From Parapristionchus giblindavisi (Eukaryota; Nematoda; Chromadorea; Rhabditida; Diplogasteridae), in NCBI GenBank assembly GCA_943737045.1, contig CALSFV010000230.1:930001-994000 (forward strand): a DNA stretch of 64,000 bases, in the 5' to 3' direction. This document shows positions 61,457 through 64,000 of this stretch, piece by piece. Within the stretch, counting starts at the first letter, position 1, and each line of letters begins with the position of its first letter. The position numbers and the translations under genes are program-made. Below the pieces are notes generated by a model that was not told the DNA's origin, did not search any database, and saw nothing but the letters and a program-made list of their open reading frames with translations.

Positions 61457-61717
61457 TTATACATAACAGGAAATGGGATAAGGTGATCGATGGATTTCCG
61501 TCACTGAGATAGGTGTGGAGTTTGAGCACGGAGACAGTTTGGTACAGATCAAAGAATCAGAAAACAAGGTAGACTTCTCGTAAATCATCCACCCTCGCGC
61601 ATTGTTGTCAGTATCGCTTAGACCTAGTTGTCCGTAGCAACTACTATTAGACGATATTGTCATCATAGTCGTACTCCACAAGATCAGAGAACTACTACCA
61701 TTGCTACAATCATACAT
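61457..61717 (-). CDS. Possible exon, unknown
   Basis: 86-codon frame with mixed composition (GQLGLSDTDNNARGWMIYEK, FSDSLICTKLSPCSNS), not obviously low-complexity. No family, no clear partner exon. It may be chance. Confidence 0.18.
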   Translation of the reverse strand: MYDCSNGSSSLILWSTTMMTISSNSSCYGQLGLSDTDNNARGWMIYEKSTLFSDSLICTKLSPCSNSTPISVTEIHRSPYPISCYV

Positions 61718-62120
61718 GGGCGCCGATATGGGATGCCCCTTGTAAAATTAGGGCAATTCGAAAATTGTGTTGACTGCCCCTGTAAAAATGATGTCAAGAT
61801 GTAAAATTAACCCTTTATTTACAATTTTCTGTTCCGATCCCCCTGCAGAATCGACTTCCATGTAACTCGCCCATGTAAGACTACAATTACAGCTAGACCA
61901 CACACATAATCTCTGTTGTAACACTTGTAGTAGGACAGCCACACCTGTCCCTAATTGGTTTCAATTACTACTCTACAGCGTGAGTGAGGGTGAGCAAACT
62001 CTAATCACGTGAATATTTACGTTTGTTTACACGCCCCCTCGAAATTCTTAGAAACTACATTTTGTTTGCCATGCGGGAGTATTCATGACCAATGATAAAC
62101 ATCAATGGTAAAGTGCCTAT

Positions 62121-62239
62121 TCAAAGTCACACTCCGAGTTAATTTAAACTCGCCGCTCTGACAAATCTCTCTAGGAAACCAAGAATACGAGAGAGCGAGG
62201 CCAGAGCGGAGAGTATAATCAGCTCGGGTGTGCCTTTAA
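62121..62239. mobile_element. Hairpin MITE, family A, near-intact
   Basis: tcaaagtcacactccgagtt ... cagctcgggtgtgcctttaa, inner arm cgagagagcgaggccagagc. Confidence 0.85.
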
Positions 62240-62631
62240 AGTACTTTAGTTTGAATGTTCGGACTCTAGGTAATGCGTATATGCTTATTTATGATTTCAT
62301 TCTTCCCATTCAATTCTGATAAAGAGTATAGCGCAATTCCCATTACTCTCTGACTACTTTGACTAAACTTTTAAACTAAGCTAACCAGCTTACTAGCTAA
62401 CTAACTAACATTTCGAAATATCAAGTATATGAATTCTCTCAACGAAACAAACACACCCCGAACATCTGTCATAAGGGCTATAATTTAAAAGTAATAAGAA
62501 ATGATCTAGATCTAGTAATTGCAGTTTAACTCTTGATTCTCTTTTCATACCTCCTTACTACCTTTAAGTTTAAGGATAGATAAATTTAATAATAAAAATA
62601 TTAATAATAAAAATAACTAACATATTCTCCG

Positions 62632-62678
62632 CCTCCATTGCCATTCCTCACATAACTTCATGCTCTCACGATCGCATC
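62632..62678 (-). CDS. Possible short exon of a gene beyond the window edge
   Basis: Between tctcttatag and the donor gttagtt the minus strand reads CDRESMKLCEEWQWRRRI. The splice borders are good and the peptide is protein-like, but no neighbouring exon was found. Confidence 0.22.
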
Positions 62679-64000
62679 TATAAGAGATCAATCATCTTAT
62701 ACAATGGAATGATATCGATTCTAGTATATAACCAGTTGATCTTGGATAGGTAAGCGCACACACTCACTCAATTGTGGATGGGATTGAGATATAGTAGTAG
62801 AGATGGAAACAATGATAGGTCCTTCGAGTAGGAAAATATGAAGACGAAAGAGAATAAGAAGAAGAAGGCGGATGCGTCACCCTCCCTCTGAGGGCTAGGT
62901 GACGAAGAAATTGAAAGAGTTGAGAAGCAGCGAGGGAGAGAGAGATATAGAGAGAGAGAGGAGAGAGATAGAGAAGTCGAACAATGAGCATACCGACGAT
63001 AAAGAAAGAAAAAAGAAGGGCAAATAGATAATGATAACGCCAGATGGCAACGTGATGCTTGCTCAAGATGAAACAATGATAGAATATGAACGAGTGGAGT
63101 AAAATCAATCTAGCTTCGATCAATCGAAAGAAGCCTCGAACTGTCAGGAAAATTGGATAAGCGCCATCAATACCTTCCGATAACAAGATCGTCATTTAAA
63201 CAACAATATCATCTCTTTTAAAAGATCAGTTGTTACTTTCACTTGAATGTGTGTTTAAAACAGTAGTGTTATCGTGAAGATAATGATATTGTTATCCGAA
63301 GTAGGGCCATCAATGATTAAAGATGAAGGTGAGTGACTTCTCACGCAGGAAGAAGTGAAGAAACTCGAAACGCAAAAGGAGAAGAAAGTGTCAAAGTGTA
63401 TTCAGTGTGACGTGTTAAGCAAAGAGAAAGAATGAAACGATTGGTGGATGGAAGGGGTTAAGGAAAAGGGGGACGAAGATGGAGAAGGAACGGGAGTGCG
63501 AAGAAGAAGAACAAGGTCATTAGATGGAGTAGCCGACACACATCACACTTTATAGAGCAAATAATGCATGATATACATGCGATACTACCATAAAAGGTAA
63601 GTAATACGAAGAATTAAAAGATAAGAGTGCAATTACGCAGTGTTAGGCATAAATAAAGCGAAGGAGTAGAGAACAGTACGCGATAGGTAGGATATCACCG
63701 CCTCGAGGCAAGATGTGGAGAGAGCAGAGAGAAAAGAGCGAGGAGCGAAGAGGGGTTAGAGCGACAGAGAAGCTAGAGTCATGGCGCTCCTCTGTGTTCT
63801 CTGACCCGCACTCCATTCTATTCGACTAGAAGGCAGATAGATAGATATACATGCTTGGTACTCTCGCTCTCTCCCATTCTCCATGTTTATCTGCTCTATC
63901 TCTCTTTCACTATATGTTTGGGCCCTCAAAGTCCTCTTCTTCTACCTCTTTTCCTGTTAAAGTTTGAGTTGGACAAGAGTAGCGATGTATATGCTAAAGT

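Larger units (their letters stand above)
60771..64000. other. Upstream flank of the NPC1-like gene; no firm gene
   Basis: Contains one family B repeat (61076-61165), a good family A MITE and low-complexity GA/TC tracts from 62900 on. Two weak coding candidates are given separately. Confidence 0.5.

Noticed and set aside
62764..63195. 143-codon minus-strand frame, the longest in its region
   Set aside because: The second half is translated TC microsatellite (Leu/Ser/Tyr runs) and an overlapping 102-codon frame exists; no motif, no splice context. The first 60 codons are hydrophobic but unlike any family I know.
63300..63435. Plus-strand two-exon mini gene starting MIKDE
   Set aside because: The splice join in the correct phase stops after about 25 codons and the sequence is purine-rich low complexity.

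Overview
The window is eukaryotic nuclear DNA. It is AT-rich and packed with introns, and almost all coding exons lie on the minus strand as short exons with GT-AG borders. I read six spliced genes by joining exons and checking that phases stay consistent. The organism is most likely a nematode: introns are mostly small, genes sit head-to-tail with 300-500 bp gaps, and 3' splice-acceptor-like sequences lie directly upstream of several start codons, as expected for spliced-leader addition. This is inference; there is no species marker such as an rRNA.

Layout, all genes on the minus strand, from high to low coordinates: (1) 60724-43460, an NPC1-family sterol transporter in about 48 exons, with an intron that holds a 1.2 kb fold-back element carrying tRNA-like ends. 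(2) 39115-26691, a very unusual gene: an N-terminal domain resembling TDP-43, then a serine-rich linker, a long modular coiled coil built from repeated exons, and a C-terminal glycogen-binding (AMPK beta/CBM48-type) domain. (3) 18093-11872, NUDCD1. (4) 11381-7947, fumarylacetoacetase (tyrosine breakdown). (5) 7607-3572, the RPP30 subunit of nuclear RNase P. (6) 3254 to about 769, a TRMT10C/MRPP1-like protein, the methyltransferase subunit of mitochondrial RNase P. Genes 3-6 are tandem and closely spaced, so they could be one operon; if so, it would join nuclear and mitochondrial RNase P components.

From 18.1 to 26.7 kb lies an accessory, repeat-rich island: nested inverted repeats (a 2.5 kb near-perfect palindrome inside a 7.7 kb inverted pair), duplicated micro-ORFs, tandem decayed exons and an array of short palindromes. 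Across the window about 20 copies or part-copies of a ~110 bp hairpin MITE occur in introns and spacers, plus a second dispersed family. From 39.1 to 43.4 kb and from 60.8 to 64.0 kb I see no gene I can defend strongly.

Exon coordinates were worked out by hand from splice signals and phase. Domain-level identities of the six genes are firm; some exact ends (TRMT10C C-terminus, NPC1 N-terminus) are not.
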